49,394 bases of DNA, taken from contig JAUSMR010000092.1 of the NCBI GenBank assembly GCA_030645955.1, forward strand, positions 1 to 49,394. Reading direction: 5' to 3'. The position numbers and the translations under genes were made by a program. The notes beneath the pieces were generated by a model that was not told where the DNA came from, did no database searches, and was given only the letters and a program-made list of their open reading frames with translations. Positions 41,166-49,094 of this stretch are shown here, piece by piece (position 1 is the first letter of the stretch; every line of letters begins with the position of its first letter). Source of the stretch: Gallionella sp. GTDB taxonomy: Bacteria > Pseudomonadota > Gammaproteobacteria > Burkholderiales > Gallionellaceae.

Positions 41166-41787
41166 GCTGGTCGTATGCTATCCGCTGTAAACGCCGCGCA
41201 TCATACCATCGCGCCCGGTACAGGCGCGCAACCCAGCCACCGGACGCCAAAACTATCTGGTTATTTCGGCGTATTAACCGGCAGGCTGCGAGGGGGTAGG
41301 GAATGAGCCAGTGACTTGGGGAAATAAACAGTGCTCTGCCCCTGATTGTTCACTACCTCTCCCGGATGGGAGCTAAGGAATCGCTGATCTATTCACCCAA
41401 GCTGTCGTTGCGAGCGAAGCGTGGCAATCCAGTTGTTTGATATCAAACGAACTTCTGGATTGCCACGTCGCTACGCTCCTCGCAATGACGATTTAATCTG
41501 CGTTTCCTTAAACAGGAAACATATTGCATGACCCGGCTCGCAGGATGGGTTGAGCAACGAGATGCCCATCGTTTGTTTTAATTGTTGGGTATCGCTGCGC
41601 TCCACATGACCTGCATCAACCATCCAGGACCTCAGCGGGCAAGGGTGTATTCCATGCACCCTGCCGTAATGCACAAGCTCACCGGGGCAGCCTCGAATAT
41701 TCACAGCCCCAGCCCGCCTAACGGGCATGGCAAATACAAAACCTCAGGATATGGCCACTGTTATTACTTGCAATGGCTAGCAGACAT
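41166..41787 (+). other. Gene-free region with repeats between murJ and the dihaem cytochrome
   Basis: No gene could be supported in these 622 bases. They contain the second 140-base MITE-like element (41373-41510), a hairpin GATGGG/CCCATC (41544-41570) of the common GATGGGTT type, and a hairpin GGCAAGGGTG/CACCCTGCC (41638-41665). An 85-codon minus-strand frame at 41471-41728 runs through the element and looks like chance. The murJ promoter must be in the first 200 bases but no convincing boxes were seen. Confidence 0.7.
41373..41510 (+). repeat. 140-base MITE-like element, copy 2
   Basis: Nearly the same as 29511-29650: outer CTAAGGAA ... AATCTGCGTTTCCTTA, inner GCGAGCGAAGCGTGGCAATC and the complementary block GATTGCCACGTCGCTACGCT. 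The outer left arm has more changes than copy 1 (TCGCTGATC for ACGCAGATT), so this copy looks older. Confidence 0.9.
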
Positions 41788-42366
41788 TTACTGTTGTTTC
41801 TTTGTAAGGAAATTCATTACTGCCTTCCTGTCAGTATTGTTCATCTCATCCCTGCCCTGTTTTTTTCTATAGCTGTTCATCCGGTCAACGATCTTGCCCC
41901 ACTCTTTTGCAGGAAACTGGTCTGGGTCAGGTACGGCATGGCACACTGAGCAGAACCAGATGATGTTGAATACTTGGGGTTCTCCACGTAATGGGGAATT
42001 TGCTGGAAGCTCTCTGAACCCATTCTTTTCCAGATAGGAAACGATCTCTGTTTTCTCTTTGTCGGCAGGTATTTTGAAAGCAGGCGAAGTCCCAGCCATA
42101 AGCAGGGCGTGATCCATCATCTTTTCAAACCTCATAGGCCAATCGCCTGTTGAATGCATCCTGGGGCTAGGGAGATTGTGGCACTGACTGCAATATGATG
42201 CAAAGAGCGCTGCCCCTTTAGTTTGAGGATCGGGCAGCTGGTTCGCCGACAAGCCAAATGGAAGAACAATTCGTTTTACATCCTTTCCCCATTCGCCAGC
42301 TGTACTGCAGCTGAAATGAAAAAGAAGACCAAAAACTGTTATCAACCGCAAAAAGCTTGGATTCAT
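41788..42366 (-). CDS. Dihaem c-type cytochrome, probably exported
   Basis: A 192-residue protein with two haem c motifs: C59-SQ-C62-H63 and C139-SV-C142-H143, one in each half, so it looks like two fused cytochrome c modules. The first 24 residues form a signal peptide; C20 in HFSCSTAG could be a lipoprotein site. Methionines near 78-90 and 163 are possible distal ligands. GGAGGA lies directly before the ATG. The gene is visibly more AT-rich than its neighbours and lies between murJ and rpsT, suggesting a later arrival. Partner unknown. Confidence 0.85.
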   Translation of the reverse strand: MNPSFLRLITVFGLLFHFSCSTAGEWGKDVKRIVLPFGLSANQLPDPQTKGAALFASYCSQCHNLPSPRMHSTGDWPMRFEKMMDHALLMAGTSPAFKIPADKEKTEIVSYLEKNGFRELPANSPLRGEPQVFNIIWFCSVCHAVPDPDQFPAKEWGKIVDRMNSYRKKQGRDEMNNTDRKAVMNFLTKKQQ

Positions 42367-42442
42367 GACTCCTCCGCTCAGTTATATATATATAGGATAA
42401 AACTTCATGGTTTCGAAAAAAGCTCAGAAAAGGCGTTATTGA

Positions 42443-42465
42443 GAAATAATTGCCTCAATTATTTC
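42443..42465 (+). promoter_or_regulatory. AT-rich perfect inverted repeat upstream of the dihaem cytochrome
   Basis: GAAATAATTG (42443-42452) and CAATTATTTC (42456-42465) are perfect inverted copies with spacer CCT. The site lies about 77 bases upstream of the cytochrome start (minus strand) and 172 bases upstream of rpsT. Its shape fits a dimeric regulator's site; no T-run follows. Confidence 0.5.
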
Positions 42466-42568
42466 AAGGAGTTAGAAAGAGTATTCTTGCGCGGTATTAC
42501 TTTTTGCAGCCTGATTGAATGTAATTCATAAATTTCAGCATGTCAAACCGCAGTCCACGCAAAAAGAT

Positions 42569-42597
42569 TTGCATAATCCGGCACGAATCACTAGAAT
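42569..42597 (+). promoter_or_regulatory. Promoter of rpsT
   Basis: TTGCAT (42569-42574), a 17-base spacer and TAGAAT (42592-42597), followed by the GC-rich discriminator GCGCGCC, as at the S10 promoter. The leader to the ATG at 42637 is about 33 bases with AAGGAG before the start. Confidence 0.7.
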
Positions 42598-42636
42598 GCG
42601 CGCCTTTCCGTTGTACCGAATTTTCAAGGAGTAGTC

Positions 42637-42900
42637 ATGGCAAATAGCGCACAAGCCCGCAAGCGTGCACGTCAGGCAGTTAAACAGAATGCTCATAACA
42701 GCAGTCTGCGCTCGGAATTGCGCACTGCAATCAAGAAGGTTACCAAGGCGATCGAAGCTGGCGACAAGGCCGCCGCTCAAGCTGTTTACAAAGACTCTGT
42801 CAGCACCGTGGACAGCATCGCCGACAAGAAGATCATCCACAAGAACAAGGCCGCCCGACACAAGGGCCGCTTGTCCGCGGCGATCAAGGCGATGGCGTAA
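42637..42900 (+). CDS. rpsT: 30S ribosomal protein S20 (bS20)
   Basis: S20 is a three-helix primary 16S binder at the base of the 30S subunit. The 87-residue product starts [20 protein letters not shown] and ends with the conserved [18 protein letters not shown]. Monocistronic: its own promoter lies upstream and a terminator downstream. Confidence 0.97.
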   Translation: MANSAQARKRARQAVKQNAHNSSLRSELRTAIKKVTKAIEAGDKAAAQAVYKDSVSTVDSIADKKIIHKNKAARHKGRLSAAIKAMA

Positions 42901-42926
42901 ACACCACTGCGTTTTGATTCACCGCA

Positions 42927-42956
42927 AAACAAGCCGGCAGCGATGTCGGCTTGTTT
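42927..42956 (+). terminator. rpsT terminator
   Basis: AAACAAGCCG (42927-42936) pairs perfectly with CGGCTTGTTT (42947-42956) around a ten-base loop, and the stem closes with T residues followed by GCTTTG. Confidence 0.75.
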
Positions 42957-43002
42957 GCTTTGTGGGGCTGTTTGGCTCAATATACGTCCCTTGATTTTGC
43001 TT

Positions 43003-43029
43003 ACGGCGGCTTGTCCGCCGTCTTTGTTT
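43003..43029 (+). promoter_or_regulatory. Terminator-like hairpin just before argD
   Basis: ACGGCGG (43003-43009) pairs with CCGCCGT (43015-43021) around CTTGT, followed by the T-rich CTTTGTTT. It ends 11 bases before the argD ATG, inside any argD leader. It is either a second terminator for rpsT or an attenuator for argD. Confidence 0.5.
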
Positions 43030-43040
43030 AGGAACTGCAT

Positions 43041-44213
43041 ATGTCACATGTAATGAACACTTACGCACGACTTCCCGTCGCCTTTTCGCATGGCGAAGGC
43101 GCGTGGCTGTGGGACACCGAAGGCAGGCGCTATCTGGACGCGTTGTCCGGCATCGCGGTGAACACGCTGGGACATGCGCACCCACGCTTCACCGCCGCGT
43201 TGAGCGAACAGATCGGCAAGCTGATCCACTGCTCCAACGTCTATCAGGTGCGAGAACAGGAACTGCTGGCTGACAAGCTGTGCAGCCTGGCCAACATGCA
43301 GGAAGTATTTTTCTGCAATTCCGGCTGCGAGGCGAACGAGGCCGCGATCAAGCTGGCGCGCATGTACGGCCATCAGCAAGGCATCGAATCCCCCGCTATC
43401 ATCGTGATGGAAAAGGCATTTCACGGGCGCACGCTGGCAACTCTTTCCGCCACCGGCAACCGCAAGGTGCAAGCCGGTTTCGAGCCGCTGGTCAGCGGTT
43501 TTGTGCGCGTGCCCTACGACGATCTGGAGGCGATCCGCCAGGTTGCCCAGCACAACAGCCATGTGGTTGCGGTGCTGGTCGAGCCGATTCAGGGCGAGGG
43601 CGGTGTGCGCACCTTGGACATTCATTACCTGCAACAATTGCGGCAGATTTGTGACGAGCATAACTGGCTGTTGATGCTGGACGAGGTACAGTGCGGCATC
43701 GGGCGCACCGGAAAATGGTTCGCCTTTCAGCACACCGGCATCCTGCCGGACGTGATGACGCTGGCCAAGGGGCTTGGCTCCGGCGTGCCGATCGGCACAT
43801 GCATCACCGCAGGCAAGGCGGCTGGCTTATTCAATCCAGGAAATCACGGTTCGACGTTCGGTGGCAATCCACTGGCTTGCATGGCAGGCCTGACCACGTT
43901 GAATATTATTGAACAGGACAAATTGCTGGCACACGCCGAGAGCCTTGGCCAATTTATACGGCAGGGCATTACCACCGCCTTGCAAGGGATAAATGGCGTC
44001 AAGGAAATTCGCGGCCAAGGGCTGATGCTCGGCATCGAACTCGACAAGCCTTGCGGCGACCTGGTCAAGCAGGCTCTCGCCAAAGGGCTGTTGACCAACG
44101 TGACTGCCGACAACGTAATACGGCTGTTGCCGCCGCTGGTGATGTCAAAAGATGAGGCGCAGCAGCTGCTGGATATCCTGTGTCCGCTGATAAAAGAATT
44201 TATGCAATCCTGA
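43041..44213 (+). CDS. argD: Acetylornithine aminotransferase
   Basis: PLP-dependent class III aminotransferase that makes N-acetylornithine in arginine synthesis. The 390-residue protein has the PLP-phosphate loop (NSGCEANEAAIKLAR, about 93-107), the aspartate D214 in MLDEVQCGIGRTG and the Schiff-base lysine K243 in TLAKGLGSGVP. AGGAAC lies before the ATG. It is followed after 13 bases by argF. Succinyldiaminopimelate transamination, known for this family, is also possible. Confidence 0.95.
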   Translation: MSHVMNTYARLPVAFSHGEGAWLWDTEGRRYLDALSGIAVNTLGHAHPRFTAALSEQIGKLIHCSNVYQVREQELLADKLCSLANMQEVFFCNSGCEANEAAIKLARMYGHQQGIESPAIIVMEKAFHGRTLATLSATGNRKVQAGFEPLVSGFVRVPYDDLEAIRQVAQHNSHVVAVLVEPIQGEGGVRTLDIHYLQQLRQICDEHNWLLMLDEVQCGIGRTGKWFAFQHTGILPDVMTLAKGLGSGVPIGTCITAGKAAGLFNPGNHGSTFGGNPLACMAGLTTLNIIEQDKLLAHAESLGQFIRQGITTALQGINGVKEIRGQGLMLGIELDKPCGDLVKQALAKGLLTNVTADNVIRLLPPLVMSKDEAQQLLDILCPLIKEFMQS

Positions 44214-44226
44214 TTGGTAACGACCC

Positions 44227-45165
44227 ATGCCAGCAAAAAAGCCAATACCGGTAAAACACTTTTTGCAGTTCAAGGATTTGACCCGCGAGGAGTTTGAATA
44301 CCTGTTCGCGCGCACCCGCGTCATCAAGCAGAAATTCAAGGCATACCAGCAGTACTGGCCGCTGACCGACCGCACGCTGGTGATGATTTTCGAGAAGGCC
44401 AGCACGCGCACGCGCCTGTCGTTCGAAGCGGGGATGCAGCAACTGGGCGGCTCGGCGATCTACCTGAACACGCGCGACTCGCAACTGGGGCGCGGCGAGC
44501 CGGTGGAAGACGCCGGGCAGGTGATCTCGCGCATGAGCGACATCGTGATGATCCGCACCTTCGAGCAATCCATCATCGAGCGCTTCGCCGCGCACTCGCG
44601 CGTGCCGGTGATCAACGGCCTGACCAACGAATACCACCCCTGCCAGGTGCTCGCCGACATCTACACCTATGTCGAGCAGCGCGGCAGTATCCAAGGCAAG
44701 ACCGTGGCGTGGATCGGCGACTCCAACAACATGTGCAACACCTGGCTGCAAGCCGCGGAGGTACTGGATTTCAACGTGCATGTCTCGACCCCGCCCGGCT
44801 ACGAAGTCGAGCCGGAGCGCGCCGGATTATTCGGCGAAGGTCACTATGAAGAATTTACCGACCCGATGGAGGCCGCACGCGGCGCCGATCTGGTGACCAC
44901 CGACGTGTGGACCAGCATGGGTTTCGAGGCGGAAAACGAAGAGCGCATGAAGGACTTTGCCGACTGGCAGGTGGATGAGGACATGATGCGCGTCGCCGCC
45001 AAAGATGCGCTGTTCATGCACTGCCTGCCCGCGCATCGCGGTGAGGAAGTCTCCGCCGGTGTGATGGATGGCCCTCAGTCTGTCGTCTGGGATGAGGCGG
45101 AGAACAGGCTGCATGTGCAGAAGGCATTGATGGAATATCTGCTGCTTGGCAAGATCAACAACTAA
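44227..45165 (+). CDS. argF: Ornithine carbamoyltransferase
   Basis: Makes citrulline from ornithine and carbamoyl phosphate. The 312-residue product has the carbamoyl-phosphate site S59-TRTR, the HPCQ motif (137-140) and the ornithine-binding HCLPAHRGEE (265-274), with DSNNMCNTW and SMG loops of the OTC type, which separate it from aspartate carbamoyltransferase. Co-directional with argD and argG; a G/C-rich repeat lies between it and argG. Confidence 0.97.
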   Translation: MPAKKPIPVKHFLQFKDLTREEFEYLFARTRVIKQKFKAYQQYWPLTDRTLVMIFEKASTRTRLSFEAGMQQLGGSAIYLNTRDSQLGRGEPVEDAGQVISRMSDIVMIRTFEQSIIERFAAHSRVPVINGLTNEYHPCQVLADIYTYVEQRGSIQGKTVAWIGDSNNMCNTWLQAAEVLDFNVHVSTPPGYEVEPERAGLFGEGHYEEFTDPMEAARGADLVTTDVWTSMGFEAENEERMKDFADWQVDEDMMRVAAKDALFMHCLPAHRGEEVSAGVMDGPQSVVWDEAENRLHVQKALMEYLLLGKINN

Positions 45166-45169
45166 CGTC

Positions 45170-45270
45170 CCCTCCCCCTTGCAGGGGGAGGGCTAGGGAG
45201 GGGGTAGAAATGTTCCGCATCAACTTAACGTCCTCACCCCCATCCTAACCTTCCCCCTCAAGGGGGAAGG
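45170..45270 (+). repeat. Compound C/G-rich hairpin element between argF and argG
   Basis: Two local perfect hairpins, CCCTCCCCC/GGGGGAGGG (45170-45178, 45184-45192) and CCTTCCCCCT/AGGGGGAAGG (45249-45258, 45261-45270), and a longer outer pairing of 45183-45206 with 45235-45258 (about 20 of 24 bases). It starts five bases after the argF stop. The two foldings exclude each other. Confidence 0.8.
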
Positions 45271-45305
45271 AACCGATTTAAAGATTTTTAACAGAGAAAA
45301 ATAAT

Positions 45306-46532
45306 ATGAGTGAAATTAAAAAAGCCGTCCTCGCCTATTCCGGCGGACTCGACACTTCGGTCATTCTGAAATGGCTGCAAGATACGTATAAATGCGAAGT
45401 CGTCACCTTCACCGCCGATATCGGCCAGGGCGAGGAGCTGGAACCTGCACGTGCCAAGGCTCTGAAAATGGGCATCAAGCCGGAAAATATTTTCATCGAC
45501 GATATGCGCGAAGAATTCGTGCACGATTTCGTGTTCCCGATGTTCCGCGCCAACACCGTGTATGAAGGCGAATACCTGCTCGGCACTTCCATCGCCCGCC
45601 CGCTGATTGCCAAGCGCCTGATAGAAATCGCCGCCATGACCGGCGCGCAGGCCATCTCGCATGGCGCAACCGGCAAGGGCAACGACCAGGTGCGTTTCGA
45701 ACTGGGCGCTTACGCGCTGAACCCGAACATCAAGGTCATTGCGCCGTGGCGCGAATGGGATTTGCTGTCGCGCGAAAAGCTGATGGCATATGCCGAGAAG
45801 CATGGCATCCCGGTGGATATGAAACACAAGCAGGGCGGCTCGCCCTACTCGATGGACGCGAACCTGCTGCACATTTCTTTCGAAGGCCGCCATCTGGAAA
45901 ATCCCGCCGCCGAAGCCGAAGACAGTATGTGGCGCTGGACAGTGTCGCCGGAGAAAGCGCCGGATGCCGCCGAATATCTGGATATCGAATTCTCGCAAGG
46001 CGATATCGTGGCGCTGAATGGCGCAAAGATGACTCCGGCACAAGTGCTGACCAGGCTGAATGAATTGGGCGGCAAGCACGGTATCGGCCGCCTCGACCTG
46101 GTCGAGAACCGCTACGTCGGCATGAAGTCGCGCGGCTGCTACGAAACTCCGGGCGGCACGATCATGCTCAAGGCGCACCGCGCCATCGAATCGATCACGC
46201 TGGACCGCGAAGTGGCGCACCTGAAAGACGACCTGATGCCGCGCTATGCCTCGATGATTTACAACGGCTACTGGTGGTCGCCGGAACGCCGCGCGTTGCA
46301 AACCCTGATCGACCATACCCAGCAGAGCGTCAACGGCTGGGTGCGCGTCAAGCTGTACAAGGGCAACGTGATCGTGGTCGGGCGCGATTCCAAGACTGAC
46401 TCGCTGTTCGACCCGAACATCGCCACCTTCGAGGATGACAAGGGCGCATACGATCAGAAGGATGCGGCCGGCTTCATCAAATTGAACGCACTGCGTTTGC
46501 GCATCGCGGCGAATTTGCACAAGCGCAAATAA
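45306..46532 (+). CDS. argG: Argininosuccinate synthase
   Basis: Joins citrulline and aspartate with ATP. The 408-residue protein starts [20 protein letters not shown] with the ATP pyrophosphatase P-loop SGGLDTS near residues 12-18, and has [15 protein letters not shown] and the C-terminal [12 protein letters not shown]. Length and sequence fit the type of ArgG common outside E. coli. AACAGAG lies before the ATG. Follows argF across a repeat; both are probably still one unit or under a shared control. Confidence 0.97.
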   Translation: MSEIKKAVLAYSGGLDTSVILKWLQDTYKCEVVTFTADIGQGEELEPARAKALKMGIKPENIFIDDMREEFVHDFVFPMFRANTVYEGEYLLGTSIARPLIAKRLIEIAAMTGAQAISHGATGKGNDQVRFELGAYALNPNIKVIAPWREWDLLSREKLMAYAEKHGIPVDMKHKQGGSPYSMDANLLHISFEGRHLENPAAEAEDSMWRWTVSPEKAPDAAEYLDIEFSQGDIVALNGAKMTPAQVLTRLNELGGKHGIGRLDLVENRYVGMKSRGCYETPGGTIMLKAHRAIESITLDREVAHLKDDLMPRYASMIYNGYWWSPERRALQTLIDHTQQSVNGWVRVKLYKGNVIVVGRDSKTDSLFDPNIATFEDDKGAYDQKDAAGFIKLNALRLRIAANLHKRK

Positions 46533-46567
46533 ACATCCAAGCGAAAATAAACCAGAAGAGGCGCAAT

Positions 46568-47056
46568 GTGATCCACGAACTGAGCGGGGACATTTTGTTT
46601 AGCGGTGCGAAAGCCATCGCGCAGGGTGTTGCGCCCAACGATGATTTTCATCATGGCTTGGCTTTGCAACTGCGCGAGCGCATGCCCTCCATGTACAAGG
46701 ACTTCCGCCATTTCTGCCAGACCAAACATCCCAAATCTGGCGGGGTGTGGACCTGGATGAGCGCCGACGGACGTTTCATTGTCAATCTGTTCACCCAAGA
46801 TGCCGCTTACAACCACGGCAGCAAACCCGGACGTGCCACGGTCAGCCATGTGAATCATGCGCTGCATGCGCTGCGTGACTTCGTGCAAAAAGAAAAAGTC
46901 AGCAGCGTTGCCTTGCCGCGCCTGGCTTGCGGCATGACCGGTTTGGACTGGAATGAAGTCAAACCGCTGATCGAAAAGCATCTCGGCGATCTCGGTGTAC
47001 CTGTATACATATATGTCACTTACCAAAAAGGCGTAAAAGCCAACGAACCAGCTTAA
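46568..47056 (+). CDS. Macro-domain protein (ADP-ribose 1''-phosphate phosphatase-like)
   Basis: A 162-residue single macro domain starting at GTG (46568) after AGAGG. The opening LSGDILFSGAKAIAQGVAPN with the GDI motif, NLFTQDAAYNHGSKPG, and SSVALPRLACGMTGLDWNEV resemble Poa1-type macro domains, which act on ADP-ribose phosphate or remove ADP-ribose. An ATG two bases earlier is out of frame. It follows argG after 35 bases and may be co-transcribed. Its stop codon TAA is shared with the first bases of a repeat. Confidence 0.75.
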   Translation: MIHELSGDILFSGAKAIAQGVAPNDDFHHGLALQLRERMPSMYKDFRHFCQTKHPKSGGVWTWMSADGRFIVNLFTQDAAYNHGSKPGRATVSHVNHALHALRDFVQKEKVSSVALPRLACGMTGLDWNEVKPLIEKHLGDLGVPVYIYVTYQKGVKANEPA

Positions 47057-47199
47057 GGGTGCCTCTAAAAATTTAGAGTTCGCCCAAATGCAAGGCGCGG
47101 GAAAAATTTTGCTGCGCCGCATATGCTGTATATGTAAGCAAGAAATTTTTATCGCAACACAGCTGTTGGGATGAAATCTGGATTTTTAGAGGTACCCTT
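47055..47199 (+). repeat. 145-base inverted-repeat element, left of ppnP
   Basis: Ends AAGGGTGCCTCTAAAAAT (47055-47072) and ATTTTTAGAGGTACCCTT (47182-47199) are inverted copies with one mismatch. The interior (AAGGCGCGG ... TATGTAAGCAAG ... GCAACACAG, from 47092) matches the reverse complement of the interior of the element at 47524-47666. Confidence 0.85.
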
Positions 47200-47212
47200 G
47201 AGAGGAAATAGC

Positions 47213-47524
47213 ATGTCGCAATTCGATAACGTCAGCGTAGTTAAAAAGGGCAATGTGTTTTTTGACGGCAAGTGTGTGTCGCACTCGGTGTTGTTTGCCG
47301 ATGGCACGCGCAAGACTGTCGGCGTGATTCTGCCCAGTACGCTCACCTTCAATGTCAGCACGCCCGAACTGATGGAAATCACCTCAGGCACTTGCCGCGT
47401 AAAAATCGGCGACGAACCTGAATTCAAGACCTATGCTGCGGGTGACCGGTTCTCCGTCGCCGCCAATAGCCGCTTCGTGATTGAAGCGAATGAGGTGGTC
47501 AACTACGTTTGCAGTTTCGGCTAA
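47213..47524 (+). CDS. ppnP: Pyrimidine/purine nucleoside phosphorylase PpnP
   Basis: A 103-residue cupin of the PpnP (YaiE, DUF1255) family, which phosphorolyses several nucleosides. The motifs [40 protein letters not shown] and the closing [15 protein letters not shown] are typical. The ATG at 47213 has AGAGG before it; a frame from 47171 starts within the repeat and is rejected. The gene is framed by two inverted copies of the same element. Its stop TAA shares a base with the second. Confidence 0.93.
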   Translation: MSQFDNVSVVKKGNVFFDGKCVSHSVLFADGTRKTVGVILPSTLTFNVSTPELMEITSGTCRVKIGDEPEFKTYAAGDRFSVAANSRFVIEANEVVNYVCSFG

Positions 47525-47666
47525 AAGGCCTTCGTAAAACCAAAATTTCGTCGCCATACTGTGTTGCGCGCAAAAAATCTTGCTTACATACTGTCGCGTA
47601 TGCGGCGCGGCGATTTTTTGCGTGCGCCTTGTCTGGCTTAGAAATTTTGATTTTTCGAAAGCCTTT
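47524..47666 (+). repeat. 143-base inverted-repeat element, right of ppnP, inverted copy
   Basis: Outer arms of 26 bases (47524-47549 and 47641-47666) pair at about 23 positions. Inner arms GCGCGCAAAAAATC and GATTTTTTGCGTGCGC form a second stem. The interior, read on the minus strand, has CCGCGCCGCATACG, GTATGTAAGCAAG and GCAACACAG in the same order as the left element, but the outermost arms differ. Confidence 0.85.
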
Positions 47667-47699
47667 ATTTCTAACGTCAATGCCAAATAGGAAATTAAC

Positions 47700-48188
47700 A
47701 TGCCAACCTTCGACATCGTTTCAGAAGTAGACAAAACAGAAGTCAAAAATGCGATCGAGCAGACCAACAAGGAAGTCAGCACCCGCTTTGATTTCAAGGG
47801 TTCGGATGCGCGCGTGGAACAGGCCGAACTCAAGCTCACCGTGTGGGCCGACAACGAATTTCAGCTGGACCAGGTGCAGGACATCCTGAATGCCAAGCTG
47901 ACCAAGCGCGGCGTGGACATCAAGTGTCTGGAGATCAGCGACAAGATCGAAAAGGTCAGCGGCAACAAGGTGAAACGCGGCTGCGAAGTCAAGGTCGGCG
48001 TGGAAATCGAACTGGCGAAGAAGATCGTCAAGCACATCAAGGACAGCAAGTTGAAAGTGCAAGCCAGCATCCAGGGCGACACCGTGCGGATCACCGGCAA
48101 GAAGCGCGATGACCTGCAAGAGGCCATCGCCTTTGTCAAAAAAACCATCACCGATTTTCCGCTGCAGTATCAAAACTTCCGCGATTAA
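47700..48188 (+). CDS. yajQ: YajQ-family nucleotide-binding protein
   Basis: A 162-residue protein of two ferredoxin-like halves. It opens [20 protein letters not shown] and contains [14 protein letters not shown] and the closing [13 protein letters not shown], all diagnostic of YajQ. Relatives bind c-di-GMP (Xanthomonas) or other nucleotides/RNA; which applies here is unknown. ATTAGGAAATTAAC precedes the ATG. It follows ppnP across a repeat. Confidence 0.94.
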   Translation: MPTFDIVSEVDKTEVKNAIEQTNKEVSTRFDFKGSDARVEQAELKLTVWADNEFQLDQVQDILNAKLTKRGVDIKCLEISDKIEKVSGNKVKRGCEVKVGVEIELAKKIVKHIKDSKLKVQASIQGDTVRITGKKRDDLQEAIAFVKKTITDFPLQYQNFRD

Positions 48189-48232
48189 ATTCCGCGGAGA
48201 GACAGAACAACTCTGCTGATTCCCGGCTATCC

Positions 48233-49042
48233 ATGCGCCTGACATCCAAACGCCTGCTTTGTGCAGGCGCACTCCTGCTAAGCATGACTTGCACGGCTCA
48301 TGCGTCTGACCCTGCACCTTCCTATCCGGAAATACTGGTGGATGACGTCAAGCACGTCCTCTCTGCCCCGGCCCGCTGGCAAGAGCAGGAATGGCGGGAT
48401 ATGGGGCTGGCTGCTTTCGGCATAGCCGGCGTTGTCGCGATAATTGATCGCCCCGTCCGCGATGAGATGCGCCGTCATGCTCCCAACAACAGCCGCTTTT
48501 TGCTTGAAGTCGAACGCTTCGGCAAAGAGTATTCATTAGCCGTGCTGGGCGGCTTTTACCTGGCAGGTGCGCTGGGCAACGACGATAAGGCTGCAGCCGT
48601 TGCGGAAGATGGTCTGTCTGCGCTCATTATTGCCAGCGGCATAATCACGCCCGCCATCAAATTCGCCACAGGGCGCAGCCGCCCGCGCGACAATGCCGGC
48701 ATCGCGAAATTACACCCTTTCAGCATAGGCTATTATTCAGCGAACTCCTCGTTTCCCTCCGGGCATGCCACTCATGCATTTGCCTTGGCATCGGTCATCG
48801 CCAACCACTATGAAGAGACCTGGGTGACGTGTTCTTCCTACACGATAGCCAGTCTGGTCGGTGTGGCGCGCAGCTACCACGATGCCCACTTCGCCTCGGA
48901 CGTATTGACGGGCGCGTTGATCGGCACCCTGGTTGGAAAAAGCGTGGTTGCCCACAACAAACCGATGCGCACAGGGCAAGTGGCACTGCTGCCGGAAATT
49001 ACTCCGGGATTGGTGGGCGTGCGTATAGTCGGCAAATTTTAG
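48233..49042 (+). CDS. PAP2-family phosphatase, exported
   Basis: A 269-residue acid phosphatase-fold protein with a signal peptide (residues 1-24, cleavage near AHA-S). The three catalytic motifs are seen: KFATGRSRP (143-151), PSGH (175-178) and RSYHDAHFASD (213-223) with H219 and D223; the serine usually before the arginine of the third motif is alanine here. Substrates may be lipid phosphates such as undecaprenyl pyrophosphate or phosphatidic acid. 44 bases after yajQ, convergent with tolC. Confidence 0.85.
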   Translation: MRLTSKRLLCAGALLLSMTCTAHASDPAPSYPEILVDDVKHVLSAPARWQEQEWRDMGLAAFGIAGVVAIIDRPVRDEMRRHAPNNSRFLLEVERFGKEYSLAVLGGFYLAGALGNDDKAAAVAEDGLSALIIASGIITPAIKFATGRSRPRDNAGIAKLHPFSIGYYSANSSFPSGHATHAFALASVIANHYEETWVTCSSYTIASLVGVARSYHDAHFASDVLTGALIGTLVGKSVVAHNKPMRTGQVALLPEITPGLVGVRIVGKF

Positions 49043-49094
49043 GCCGCCGCGGCGACCGGGCAATCCCGCAGCCTCGAACAGGCCTTGTTGCGAT

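Noticed and set aside
41471..41728. 85-codon minus-strand frame in the murJ-cytochrome gap
   Set aside because: Part of it is read from the 140-base repeat; no ribosome site and no recognisable family.
45288..46520. 410-codon open frame on the minus strand
   Set aside because: Antisense to argG, which is complete and conserved.
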